Assembly (NCBI GenBank): GCA_964017235.1
Contig: OZ024930.1
Span: 27,594,614 to 27,658,613, forward strand
Source: Sabellastarte sp. h YS-2021
Taxonomy: Eukaryota; Annelida; Polychaeta; Sabellida; Sabellidae
Direction: 5' to 3'
DNA length: 64,000 bases
The position numbers and the translations under genes were made by a program. The notes under the pieces are model-generated. The model did not search any database, had not been told where the DNA came from, and saw only the letters and a list, made by a program, of their open reading frames with translations. How positions within the stretch are numbered: position 1 is the first letter of the stretch; each line of letters begins with the position of its first letter. Positions 33,993-43,065 of this stretch are shown here, one piece after another.

Positions 33993-36735
33993 GCGCTTAT
34001 CACTCAGAATCACAAGGTGCACTTGAAAGGTTCCATTCAACTGTGAAGAATATGATTATGACATACTGTTTAGACAATGAGAGAGACTGGGATGAAGGTA
34101 TCAGCTTGTTATTGTTTGCAGTTAGGGAATTCAGTTCAAGAGGCTTTAGGCTTCATTCCTTTTGAGTTGGTCTTTGGCCTTTCAGTTCATGTTCCTTTCA
34201 AACTGTTGAAAGAAAACTGGTTATCTGAGAACACTGAGAGCCTAAATCTGTTGCATTATGTCTCAAAGTTCAGAAGTAAGTTTAAAAAGGACAAAAGGTG
34301 TTTTGGTCCCCTAGCGCGAGTGCAAAGCCATCAGAGACACGAGTAGTGCACTGGAATTTACAAAAGTCTGGAGACACAAAGAAATTCCAACTGAGACACA
34401 TCCCATGTACAGATGATCTAGAACTCAGACAGTCACCCATCCTAGTACTAACATAGCCCATTGCTGCTTAACTTCAGTGAGCAGACAAATACTCATCACG
34501 CTGCGCCGGAACTGATGAAAGTCCAGAAACAAAAAAAGGGAAGAAGTGTAGAAGTGCAAGCTCTTTCGAGGCTCGCGCTTAAAAAGGCTTGTGAGCTAGC
34601 ACAACAAAATTTGAAAAATTCTCAGTCAAAAATGAACATGCTTTATGATAGGAACTCGTGTTTTCAAACCAGTTGACAAGGTTTTAGTGTTACTGCCTGT
34701 CCATGCAGGGAAATATGTTACAGGCCAGATATCATGGGCCGTACAAAGTGTTAAAGAGAGTAGGTGACCTGCACTATGTCATTAAAACCGCGGACAGGAG
34801 AAAGTCAACCCAACTATGTCATGTGAATATGATAAACCATACTTTGAAAGCGGTGTGAAAAGGCCTGTCATGGTTACTGACTGTAATGTAGAAAATAATA
34901 GTAATCAGGAGCATCAAACATGGAGTGAGACTCCTGATCTCGATGTTGAATGTAAAATCAGGTTGAGTAATTCTGAAATCCTTGATGATTTGGAAACCAA
35001 ACTGCATCATGTCCCCCAAGGTAAGAGGATCCCTCTTATCAAGTTCCTCTTGAAGTACAAGTCAGTATTTCCGGATATCCCTAACAGAACCAATGTACTC
35101 AAGCATGAGGTTGATGTTGGCAATGACCATCCAATCAAACAGCATCTGTATCGGGTAAACCCTATCAAACTCGAAAAAATTAGGCAGGAAGTGTAATACA
35201 TGTTGGACAAAGATATAATTGAACCAAGTCAAAGTAGTTGGGCATCTCCATGTGTTTTGGTCCCAAAACCAGACGGTTCAATCAGATATTGCACTGACTA
35301 CAGGAAAGTAAATGTTTTGAGTAAAACGAATTCATTCTCTATCCCAAGAATGGAAGACTGTATTGATCAGATTGGTAATGCCAAATATATCACAAAGTGT
35401 GATTCACTGAAAGGATGTTGGTGTGTACCACTTACTGAGCGGGCTAATTAGTTAGTCTGTATTAGTACAAGGCAATGCCATTTGGCATGAAAAATTCCCA
35501 AGCCACTTTTGACTGATGAATATGTGTTTAACTGTTTCACTGCTTTGTGACGTATACATAACGTGATTCTAATGTGCGTTCTGATGTGTGTCATACGTCA
35601 CAATGTTTTCCCTTATTTTGGTATTTTAGCACGGCAGAATGCTTCAGTATGAAGCACAAATTTCTTGTGAAATAAAACAGGAGAGGTTTTTTATTGATTT
35701 CTGCCTGTTTCCTTGACAACTGCTGTTCATGAATTATGTCACAAGTACACCAAATATACTCACAGAATAATATATATTAGCCTTGAGAAAGGCTCAACTT
35801 TATAAGAAGTCATTCAGTTTTTGCAATGTAATTTATTTCACCAGACTGATTTAGTCAAGATGTTCAATGAAATTAGCAATTACATACAGACTAATTTGAG
35901 GATGAAAGACATGGCCAAATGTTTTGCTCTGATGATACTCAAGATATTCAATGAATTCGAATGTACTCACAGATTAATTTGAGGATAAAATAAATAACAG
36001 AATGATTCTTTTTGATGATTTTATCAATAAAATGCTACACTTCAAACAGGTTTTACTTAATTTTTCCATTAGGGTTGATAATACAGTTTTAGCAACAACT
36101 AAAATAGGAATATCATATTGTTTCAAAAATTTTCCTCAAATTGGAAATTTTTTTCGCACACATGAATACGGACCCACTCGCAGTGAAAGCGTTAAAGGAC
36201 TTAAAAGGTGTTGAGATGCATGTGGATGATATTGTCATCTTTAGTGATACTTGGGAAGAACAATTAAAAAGGCTTCAGGAAATTTTGTTTCATCTCAAAC
36301 AGGCAAACCTTACTGTAAATTTGTCAAAGAGTGACTTTGTAAAAGCCAAAGTTATTTACTTAGGGCATGTAGTAAGTCATGGAGTTGTGACACTAATCAA
36401 AGCAAAAGTCAAAAGCATCATTGACTACCCCTTTCCTGAAAATAAGAAAAGTTCCTTGGAATGGCGGGGTATCATAGAAAATTTTGCAAAAATTTCTCAG
36501 AGGTCACTGTTCTACTGACTGAGCTACTGAAAAAAGGATGTAAAATATCACTGGTCAGAGACTTGTCAAAATCATTTGACAAAATAAAAAATCTTCTCTG
36601 TTTTGAGCCCATACTAACTGCTCCAGCCTTCAGTAAGCCTTTCCAGGTGGCTGTGAACACGAGAGGTACGGGTGCAGTTTTACTGCAATCGGATGTAGAT
36701 ATTGAACATCGTGTTTGCTATTTTTCAAAATAATT
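33993..36735 (+). pseudogene. Gypsy pol remnant: integrase end, RT, RNase H (copy 1)
   Basis: Integrase end: ALERFHSTVK, then EALGFIPFELVFGLSV (about 34130-34345). After a linker, the RT begins around 34990 (HHVPQGKRIPLIKFLLKYKSVFPDIPN), meets a stop after RQEV near 35194, and goes on with IIEPSQSSWASPCVLVPK, YCTDYRKVN and CDSLKG. It is then cut by the MITE (35532-36191). The catalytic region follows as MHVDDIVIFSD at about 36220. YLGHVVSHG and FQVAVNTRGTGAVLLQS (RNase H start; Asp changed to Asn relative to copy 2) lead to a stop at about 36733. Integrase lies upstream of RT. Confidence 0.88.
35532..36191. mobile_element. piggyBac-type MITE in gypsy copy 1
   Basis: A 660-bp noncoding insertion in the RT, flanked by TTAA (35528-35531 and 36192-36195). 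The ends are inverted: CTGTTTCACTGC on the left, and GCAGTGAAAGC on the right (reverse complement GCTTTCACTGC). TTAA targets with CCYTTT-like termini are the piggyBac pattern. No transposase. The same insertion is at the same site in copy 2, so it predates the duplication. Confidence 0.85.
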
Positions 36736-36866
36736 TAATGTACATCAAAAGAACTACTCCACAATAAAAAAAGAATTTTAGCCCTCATTTTGGCCATTCA
36801 ACATTTTGATATCTACATATCTTCATCATCAAAACCCATCACTGTTACTCAGCTTACAACCCTTTA

Positions 36867-37989
36867 TAATAATAATAATAGTAGGATTTATATAGCGCAA
36901 AATTGATACAAATCCTCTAATGCGCTTGAGACCAAGAAGGGAGAGTCCAGGGACAGGCATGGGTCAACATCTGAAAAGCGCCCGCCAGGGTATAACTAAG
37001 GTGGGGGGTATGCCAGCCTAAACAAGTAGGTCTTTAGCTGGCTTCTGAAACCATCTATTGTTTGCTGAGATCTGACAGTCTGTGGCAGCTTGTTCCATTC
37101 AGCTGGTGCAGCTAATGCAAAGCCACGCCTGCCTATGTGCTTCTTAGGGCGGATTGAGGAGATAGATAGCCTGTTGCCGTGAGTGAGACTGCTCGATCTT
37201 ATTAAAGCTGAGAGATACGGGGGCTGTGAAAGATTAATAGCCTTGAATACCAAAAGATTATACTTAAACAGGATGCGATGTTGAATTGGGAGCCAGTGGA
37301 GTTTTTTCAAAAAGGGTGTAACATGACTCATTTTCTCAAGTCTGAAGATGATGCGGCAAAGAGCATCCTGGACTCTCTGTAGTTTGGCTATGTTGGACTT
37401 GCTTACCCCATAGAGTAGAGAGTTACAGTAGTCTAGACGACTACTGACCAGAGCATTTGCCAGAAGTATTGCTGTCTCAACTCCAAGGAATTTGCAAATT
37501 CGTCGCAAATCACGAAGATGATAGTAACATGCTCTGCAAACCTTGGCAACATGATTGTCAAAGGAGTTGTCTGAGTCGAAAATAACACCCAGATTTTTTA
37601 CTTCCACCAACGGAGAGATATTGTTTTGAAGAAGTGGAACAGGGAAATTTTGTGCAAGCGACTCTCTGATAGCTTTTTGACCTATTATGATAAATTTGGT
37701 TTTTTCTAGGTTTAGTTTTAGTTTGACACCATCCATCCACTCCTGTACAGACTTGAGACACTCGGTCAGCTCTTCCACGCTAGAGTCAAAATTCCTGGAA
37801 TCAACTGCTAGGTAGATCTGGGTGTCATCGGCATACAGGTGATGAGTAACATTGACTTTTGAAATAATTTGACTGAGGGGACTAGTGTAGAGGGTGAAAA
37901 GGAGAGGACCCATTTCAGAGCCTTGGGGGACTCCGAAAGGGAGTATTACGGCCTCAGAGAAACTATCACCTATTTTAATTTTTTGTTTA
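36867..37989 (-). mobile_element. L2/CR1-type LINE, 3' part (split by Polinton-like element)
   Basis: The low-coordinate end carries GCGCTATATAAATCCTAC on the element strand followed by an ATT microsatellite, an L2-type 3' end. Direct repeat CTTTA at 36862-36866 pairs with 47760-47764. The rest of the same element lies at 45131-47759; between them sits the palindromic element. About 105-110 bp of the RT is missing at the junction. Confidence 0.88.
36996..37989 (-). pseudogene. LINE reverse transcriptase, C-terminal part
   Basis: From about 37989 down: [35 protein letters not shown], the catalytic [65 protein letters not shown], stop at 36996. It is uninterrupted from the GVPQG block to the stop. 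The N-terminal continuation is at 45131-47064; the two halves complement each other except for about 35 residues around the DTIDH block. Confidence 0.9.
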
Positions 37990-39054
37990 AACCACTAAAA
38001 ATTTGTAAGGACATTTAAAAACACGTAACTTGCAATTATTTAAGCATCTACAAATTCAAAGCAACAAGAAAATTAAAACTACACACATGTAATAGTCAAG
38101 CTTTTTTCCCACATCACATTTTTTCCTTTAAAAAGCCAGTTAAACGGACCCCAGTTTCACATTGTCACAGCAACCTTTCATTAGACGCCGCATATAATTC
38201 AAACCCTACCCCTTTAATTTAAACCAACCCCTGTACGTCATTGCCTTTATTTTTAAGTAATTACCTTATTTTAAAGCTTTCTCGATGACTGTTATTTAAT
38301 AATACTGGAATAAGTAAGAATCCCTCAAATATACCAAAGTCCAAAAATTTAAATATAAATATACTAGAGTCCAATGGAAAGGCTATTATCCCCCCATTGA
38401 CAAAGCTATTCACACAGCTGGTGTCATTCATCTGTAAAAAGGTCTTATTGAGGAATTATAATGTATAAGTTTCAAATGCTCATAACTTTTTGAGGAATAG
38501 TCCGATTTTAAAAATTCAAAAAGGACCTCGATCCATATCTCCAGACGAAAATTTTGATACCTAATACTATAACCCCGAATAATAAATGCACAATATTTTG
38601 AAATCCAGCACATTAAAAAAAGTCCCATTGTAAAAGCCTATTATCACCTATTGACAATGCCATTCGCACAGCTGGTTTCTTTAATCATTAAAAAGGTCTT
38701 TTTAAGGAATTATAATGTAGAATTTTCAAATACTCATAACTTTTTGAGGAATAGTCCGATTTTAAAAATTAAAAAAGCGTCTTAATCAGTGAGTCCAGAC
38801 GAACGTGTTGATATGAAACACGCTCCTGTTAAACCATTAATAAAAATTTCAAAAAAATATTCATTAATTATGTTAAGAGACACATAATTTGCATTTTTCA
38901 AACGGCCCCAACTCTGCGAGGGATAGTCGGATTTTAAAAATTCGAAAAGCATCTTAATCAGTGAGTCCCAGCGAACGTTTTGATATCGAACTTAACCTTG
39001 TATGAGAAATAACGGGAAATTTTAACTATACCAAAGCATTCATTATGATATAAC

Positions 39055-39500
39055 ACATGTGCCGCATAAAATCGCACGCGTAACACCATGTGCACCGCAC
39101 ATGTAACACAATGTGCACCGCACATGTAACACAATATGCACCGCACATGTAACACAATATGCGCACATTTAACGCATGTGACCCTCACAATCCGCATATG
39201 TAACACATGTAACACAATGTGCACCGCACATGTAACACAATGTGCGCACATTTAACGCGTGTGACCCTCACAAACCGCACATGTAACACAATGTGCACCG
39301 CACATGTAACGCGTGTGACCCTCACAAACCGCACATGTAACACAATGTGCACCGCACATGTAACACATGTGACCCACACAAACCGCACATGTAACACAAT
39401 GTGCACTGCACAAACTGCACGTGTAACACAATGTGCGCACATGTAACACATGTAACACAATCTGCACCGCACACGTAACATAATGTGCACCGCACATGAG
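39055..39500 (-). repeat. 23-bp minisatellite in left arm
   Basis: The unit on the minus strand is close to ATGTGCGGTGCACATTGTG plus TTAC (23 bp), with shortened and GAGGGTCACA-containing variants. It lacks stop codons in several frames, giving Cys/Val/His-rich open frames of 75-101 codons that are artefacts. Each unit contains the palindromes GTGCAC and ACATGT. Confidence 0.92.
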
Positions 39501-39665
39501 GCTCATCAAACGTAATCCATCTCAGGGTTTCCTGGTCCCCCCTTCTTTTTGATAATCGGAAGGTATTATTCGCTCAAAGATGAGGGTATCGCCTCGGGAC
39601 CCCAACCGAGGCTCATTGTTGCCAGGATTCTACGACTTTACCGTCTTTTAAGACTCTCACGTTTA

Positions 39666-39818
39666 TTAGGTTGTTACCGAATCTGGGTTCCCCGTATTGT
39701 AAAGCCGCCATGGGGTAATCTGGTATTTGTGTAGTTCTTCTTGCTCGGCAGTTTTTTCCAAGTATTCGATCCTATAAGTATACTTTGCGATACTGGGGTT
39801 ATTTCTTACATGCTCCAT
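39666..39818 (-). CDS. 50-aa ORF in left arm (duplicate of 42280-42432)
   Basis: Starts MEHVRNNPSIAKYTYRIEYL and ends NTGNPDSVTT. A duplicate lies in the opposite arm with about four amino-acid differences (for example Glu for Lys and His for Arg in the middle). The frame is conserved in both arms, and each lies just inside the loop boundary and points outward. No family recognised. It could be a small real protein or the remnant end of a longer gene lost when the palindrome formed. Confidence 0.4.
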   Translation of the reverse strand: MEHVRNNPSIAKYTYRIEYLEKTAEQEELHKYQITPWRLYNTGNPDSVTT

Positions 39819-39911
39819 TATTTTGTTTTTATTTATTTAATTTTTAAAATTTTTTTATATTTTTTATTCATTAAAAATTCAGATGTTCGATAAAATCGAC
39901 GCAGGAACTGT

Positions 39912-41525
39912 CTAATTGTAAGGGGTCTTGTAACTTTCTACAAAGCTTTCATCCTGTGCATGCGGATCGGATTCCCCATCCGTTTCATAGCTGTCATCCT
40001 GTGCATGCTGATCGGATTCCCCATCCGTTTCAGAGCTTTCTTCCTCTGTATGCGAATCGGATTCATCATCTGTACTATCATCATCGTTTTCTTCTTCGCT
40101 GTCAATAAGTTCATCGAACAAAGATGAGTTTCGACGAAGAACTATTTTCAAAGCCTGGACAAATCTGTAATGTTTTTCATTCATTAAGGTCTGGATCTCT
40201 TCCATCACTTCCTGGTGTATCGTACTCCTTTTCAAATGATGCACAGTTGTCAAAATATTGGCATAACTTTTCATAATACCCTTTCTATACTTCCAAAATA
40301 AGTCTTCTGTGGCCTTTTGTCTCGATTCTACTTCGGAACAACCCTCTTTCTCGTAGGATTCAACCTTTTCTGAGTATTGGTCATCGTACTTTCTATACAC
40401 TCTTTGCACTATGTTATCCCATCCAGATTCATCGGGTTCATCTGTATTTTCATCGCACAGTCTTTTCATAGGGGGCTCATCATTTTCGGGACACCCTCTT
40501 TTGACGTGTTTCTGTAGGTCAATTGTAGATGCAAAAATAATACCGCAATCGATGCAAGACCATTGGCTTTTATCCATTTTATATATATCTTCAACTCTCT
40601 TTTTCACACTGTTTCCCTGCTGACTGTCAGATGTTAAGTGATGCATCTTACGCTTTCCAACCCCTTTTATAATATTAGTCCTAAGCCTGTCTTCATCGGC
40701 TGTATCTTGTTTGAGGTCGACTAGTAAATAGCCGTAGGGCTCCTTGGTAGCATAATGAAATGCATCGCGCGGATTTTTAAAAAGTACAATATATTGTGTA
40801 TTTAAGTTTATGGTTCTGTTTTCTTTGCCATGGTGGTACAAATTTTGTAGCAAGTAAATGACGCTCAAGTTACAATGGTGAGAGCCTTTGGTATACATTT
40901 TGCATACGTCTACATTTTTTGTGGTATCTTTCATCAGGTCATCGTAAATGTACAAGGTAGGCTGACCATCAGGAGTCCGCTGTTCGATACCCTGCACGAA
41001 TTCTATATGAGGAACAGTGTCTTGTAAATCAGTGTAAGCAGGCTGCCATCTTTTGTAAAACCATAAGATCTTTTCAGGAGGAGGTGTTATCATTGATTCA
41101 GCCTGTTGCAGTAAATGTTTCATCCAGGTTGTTTTTCCGCAAGAGGTCGGTCCTGCCAATAACATTGTAAATGGGTGCCTAAACACAAAGGCATTCTCCT
41201 GTTTTGACGATACTTTCAAACGCGGAAGATAAATTTGTCTCAATCCGTGTAATGCTTCGGATGATAAAAACGTTTCTTGCGGTGTCTCGGGTGTTACAAT
41301 GGCCACGTGTGTGACATCGGGTGCTATGTGTGCCACATTAGGGTTTATATTTGAGACGCATGTAACATTTGGCATTGCGTGTGCAAGATCAGCCGACGAT
41401 GGATTTACAATTCTTTTCTCATTCCAACCCGACATTGCACCCCTTTTGTGCTGTGTAAACATATGTCTCCGGAATGAATAAGGTGTAGCAAAACCCTTTG
41501 AGCACTTTTCGCATGTTTTATTCAT
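39912..41525 (-). CDS. Zinc-finger packaging-type ATPase (FtsK/HerA-A32-like) of the Polinton-like element
   Basis: An intact 537-residue frame. Domains in order: an N-terminal C2H2 finger (C5, C8, H21, H26); a linker; a P-loop ATPase with Walker A GPTSCGKT (125-132) and Walker B LYIYDD (191-196); a GSHHCNLSVIYLLQN block (214-228) with a candidate sensor Gln-Asn; FKNPRD (249-254) and YGYLLVDL (264-271). A second finger-like C323-x2-C326-H339-C344 follows. The C-terminus is acidic and Ser-rich with a 16-residue unit (ETDGESDxHAQD) repeated. This looks like a viral DNA-packaging ATPase, which would drive genome entry into capsids. The stop codon lies 2 bp from the arm boundary. It is divergent from the two basic ORFs at 41880-42172 across a 354-bp gap that probably holds both promoters. 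No break seen. Confidence 0.82.
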   Translation of the reverse strand: MNKTCEKCSKGFATPYSFRRHMFTQHKRGAMSGWNEKRIVNPSSADLAHAMPNVTCVSNINPNVAHIAPDVTHVAIVTPETPQETFLSSEALHGLRQIYLPRLKVSSKQENAFVFRHPFTMLLAGPTSCGKTTWMKHLLQQAESMITPPPEKILWFYKRWQPAYTDLQDTVPHIEFVQGIEQRTPDGQPTLYIYDDLMKDTTKNVDVCKMYTKGSHHCNLSVIYLLQNLYHHGKENRTINLNTQYIVLFKNPRDAFHYATKEPYGYLLVDLKQDTADEDRLRTNIIKGVGKRKMHHLTSDSQQGNSVKKRVEDIYKMDKSQWSCIDCGIIFASTIDLQKHVKRGCPENDEPPMKRLCDENTDEPDESGWDNIVQRVYRKYDDQYSEKVESYEKEGCSEVESRQKATEDLFWKYRKGIMKSYANILTTVHHLKRSTIHQEVMEEIQTLMNEKHYRFVQALKIVLRRNSSLFDELIDSEEENDDDSTDDESDSHTEEESSETDGESDQHAQDDSYETDGESDPHAQDESFVESYKTPYN

Positions 41526-41879
41526 GGTGACTCTTCAGTGTCTAGGAATAAAACGTCTTCATCTAAATGTAACTGCCATCTTTTATAAATTTGCCCACTC
41601 GATGCATAGGATTTTTAGTTAAATTTATTACCCAACAAACAATGTATTTGACCTAAATACCCAGATTTGTAAAAGGCCTTAGCCAAACCATAGCCTCAAC
41701 TTTTGTACCTTAATGAAAGCAAGTGGCTAGGTGGCTCAAAAATATTTGAAAAGTTTATAAAAGACCGTAGAAATAAACAAATCCAAGGTGCGTAGTATAA
41801 GATTGAATATTCTCAATCAAAAACTTTAAACCTTACTAACTGAGCCATATAGAGTGTATCTTGTATCTAAGGAAAAAAT
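41526..41879. promoter_or_regulatory. Divergent intergenic region in the loop
   Basis: A 354-bp AT-rich gap between the minus-strand ATPase and the plus-strand basic ORFs. It is the only non-coding stretch of the unique loop, so promoters for both directions would be expected here. No specific motif is claimed. Confidence 0.35.
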
Positions 41880-42038
41880 ATGTGGATACCAAAAGGATAC
41901 TATCCGTTTAAATTAATCAGTCCCGTACAACAGCAAACCGAAATGGCTGAAATGTTGGTCAAAAGGAAGAGAGCCATAGAAAAACAGGCTCAGAAAAAAG
42001 GAATAGGAAAACCGACGGAAAAAAGAAGAAAAGTATAA
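41880..42038 (+). CDS. Small basic protein 1 of the Polinton-like element
   Basis: A 52-residue frame starting MWIPKGYYPFKLIS and ending in a Lys/Arg-rich tail (VKRKRAIEKQAQKK, then KPTEKRRKV). Followed after 5 bp by a second basic ORF on the same strand. Small, highly basic proteins next to a packaging ATPase suggest a DNA-binding virion core component or a nuclear-localised peptide; this is inference. No family recognised, and such a short ORF could be chance, but the tandem arrangement in an otherwise coding loop argues for it. Confidence 0.5.
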   Translation: MWIPKGYYPFKLISPVQQQTEMAEMLVKRKRAIEKQAQKKGIGKPTEKRRKV

Positions 42039-42043
42039 GAAAA

Positions 42044-42172
42044 ATGGTGAAGAAAAAGAAGACCGGTAATAACTACGTAACTAAAAAGTCCAGCAGTAAA
42101 AATACATCAGTCAGGAGAGTTAAAAAGTCTACAAGAGGTCGAAGGATGGTGCGAACGGATATATTTTCGTGA
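42044..42172 (+). CDS. Small basic protein 2 of the Polinton-like element
   Basis: A 42-residue frame starting MVKKKKTGNNYVTKKSSS and containing SVRRVKKSTRGRRMVRTD. More than a third of the residues are Lys or Arg, with no acidic residue except one Asp near the end. The composition is like protamine or a viral core peptide that condenses DNA. It ends 15 bp before the arm boundary. Functional assignment is by composition only. Confidence 0.5.
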   Translation: MVKKKKTGNNYVTKKSSSKNTSVRRVKKSTRGRRMVRTDIFS

Positions 42173-42279
42173 TGGAGTAAAATAAGGCAGTTCCTGCGTC
42201 GATTTTATCGAACATCCGAATTTTAAATGAATAAAAAATATAAAAAAATTTTAAAAATTAAATAAATAAAAACAAAATA

Positions 42280-42432
42280 ATGGAGCATGTAAGAAATAAC
42301 CCCAGTATCGCAAAGTATACTTATAGGATCGAATACTTGGAAAAAACTGCCGAGCAAAAAGAACTACGCAAATACCAGAGCACCCCATGGCGGCTTTACA
42401 ATACGGGGAACCCAGATTCGGTAACAACCTAA
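42280..42432 (+). CDS. 50-aa ORF in right arm (duplicate of 39666-39818)
   Basis: Same frame as the left-arm ORF (MEHVRNNPSIAK start, NTGNPDSVTT end), with EQKELRKYQSTP where the left copy has EQEELHKYQITP. Conserved length in both arms. In another frame at 42389-42487 a 32-codon stretch also reads protein-like (GEPRFGNNLINVRVLKDGK), which may be part of a lost gene. Function unknown. Confidence 0.4.
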   Translation: MEHVRNNPSIAKYTYRIEYLEKTAEQKELRKYQSTPWRLYNTGNPDSVTT

Positions 42433-42589
42433 TAAACGTGAGAGTCTTAAAAGACGGTAAAGTCGTAGAATCCTGGCAACAATGAGCCTCGGTTGGGGTC
42501 CCGAGGCGATACCCTCGTCTTTGAGCGAAAAATACCTTCCGAGGAAGGGGGGGACCAGGAAACCCTGAGATGGATTACGTTTGATGAGC

Positions 42590-43065
42590 CTCATGTGCGG
42601 TGCACATTATGTTACGTGTGCGGTGCAGTTTGTGTTACATGTGCGCACATTGTGTTACACGTGCAGTTTGTGCAGTGCACATTGTGTTACATGTGCGGTT
42701 TGTGTGGGTCACACGTGTTACATGTGCGGTGCACATTGTGTTACATGTGCGGTGCACATTGTGTTACATGTGCGGTTTGTGAGGGTCACATGTGCGCACA
42801 TTGTGTTACATGTGCGGTGCACATTGTGTTACATGTGCGGTGCACATTGTGTTACATGTGCGGTTTGTGAGGGTCACATGTGCACACATTGTGTTACATG
42901 TGTGCACATTGTGTTACATGTGTGTTGCACATTGTGTTACATGTGTTACATATGCGGATTGTGAGGGTCACATGCGTTAAATGTGTACATATTGTGTTAC
43001 ATGTGCGGTGCACATTGTGTTACATGTACAGTCATATGTTACACGTGCGATTTTATGCGGCACAT
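42590..43065 (+). repeat. 23-bp minisatellite in right arm
   Basis: Inverted counterpart of 39055-39500: ATGTGCGGTGCACATTGTG plus TTAC units with GAGGGTCACATG interruptions. Copy number and order of variants differ from the left arm, so the arrays change length independently. Confidence 0.92.

Larger units (their letters stand above)
33993..36866 (+). mobile_element. Gypsy-group LTR retrotransposon, copy 1, left part
   Basis: Begins inside the integrase (ESQGALERFHSTVKN), so the 5' LTR, gag, protease and most of the integrase are missing. Continues through the integrase C-terminus, RT and RNase H. At 36866 a minus-strand LINE interrupts it. The element resumes at 47760 with the 5-bp repeat CTTTA on both sides. 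It is nearly identical to copy 2 (48880-54214), including shared defects. Confidence 0.92.
37990..39910. repeat. Left inverted arm of the palindromic element
   Basis: Reverse complement of 42188-44538. The match runs from aaatttgtaaggacattta (outer) through blocks at 38280-38640 (tccaatggaaaggctatta), the minisatellite (39060-39500) and the ORF at 39666-39818 to GCAGGAACTG at 39901-39910. The arms differ by point changes and by minisatellite length, so they have evolved separately for some time. The outer end is truncated. Confidence 0.92.

Noticed and set aside
39055..39510. Cys-rich open frames of 75-101 codons on both strands
   Set aside because: They come from the 23-bp minisatellite, which lacks stops in several frames. 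The same peptide words appear in all frames and in the inverted arm.
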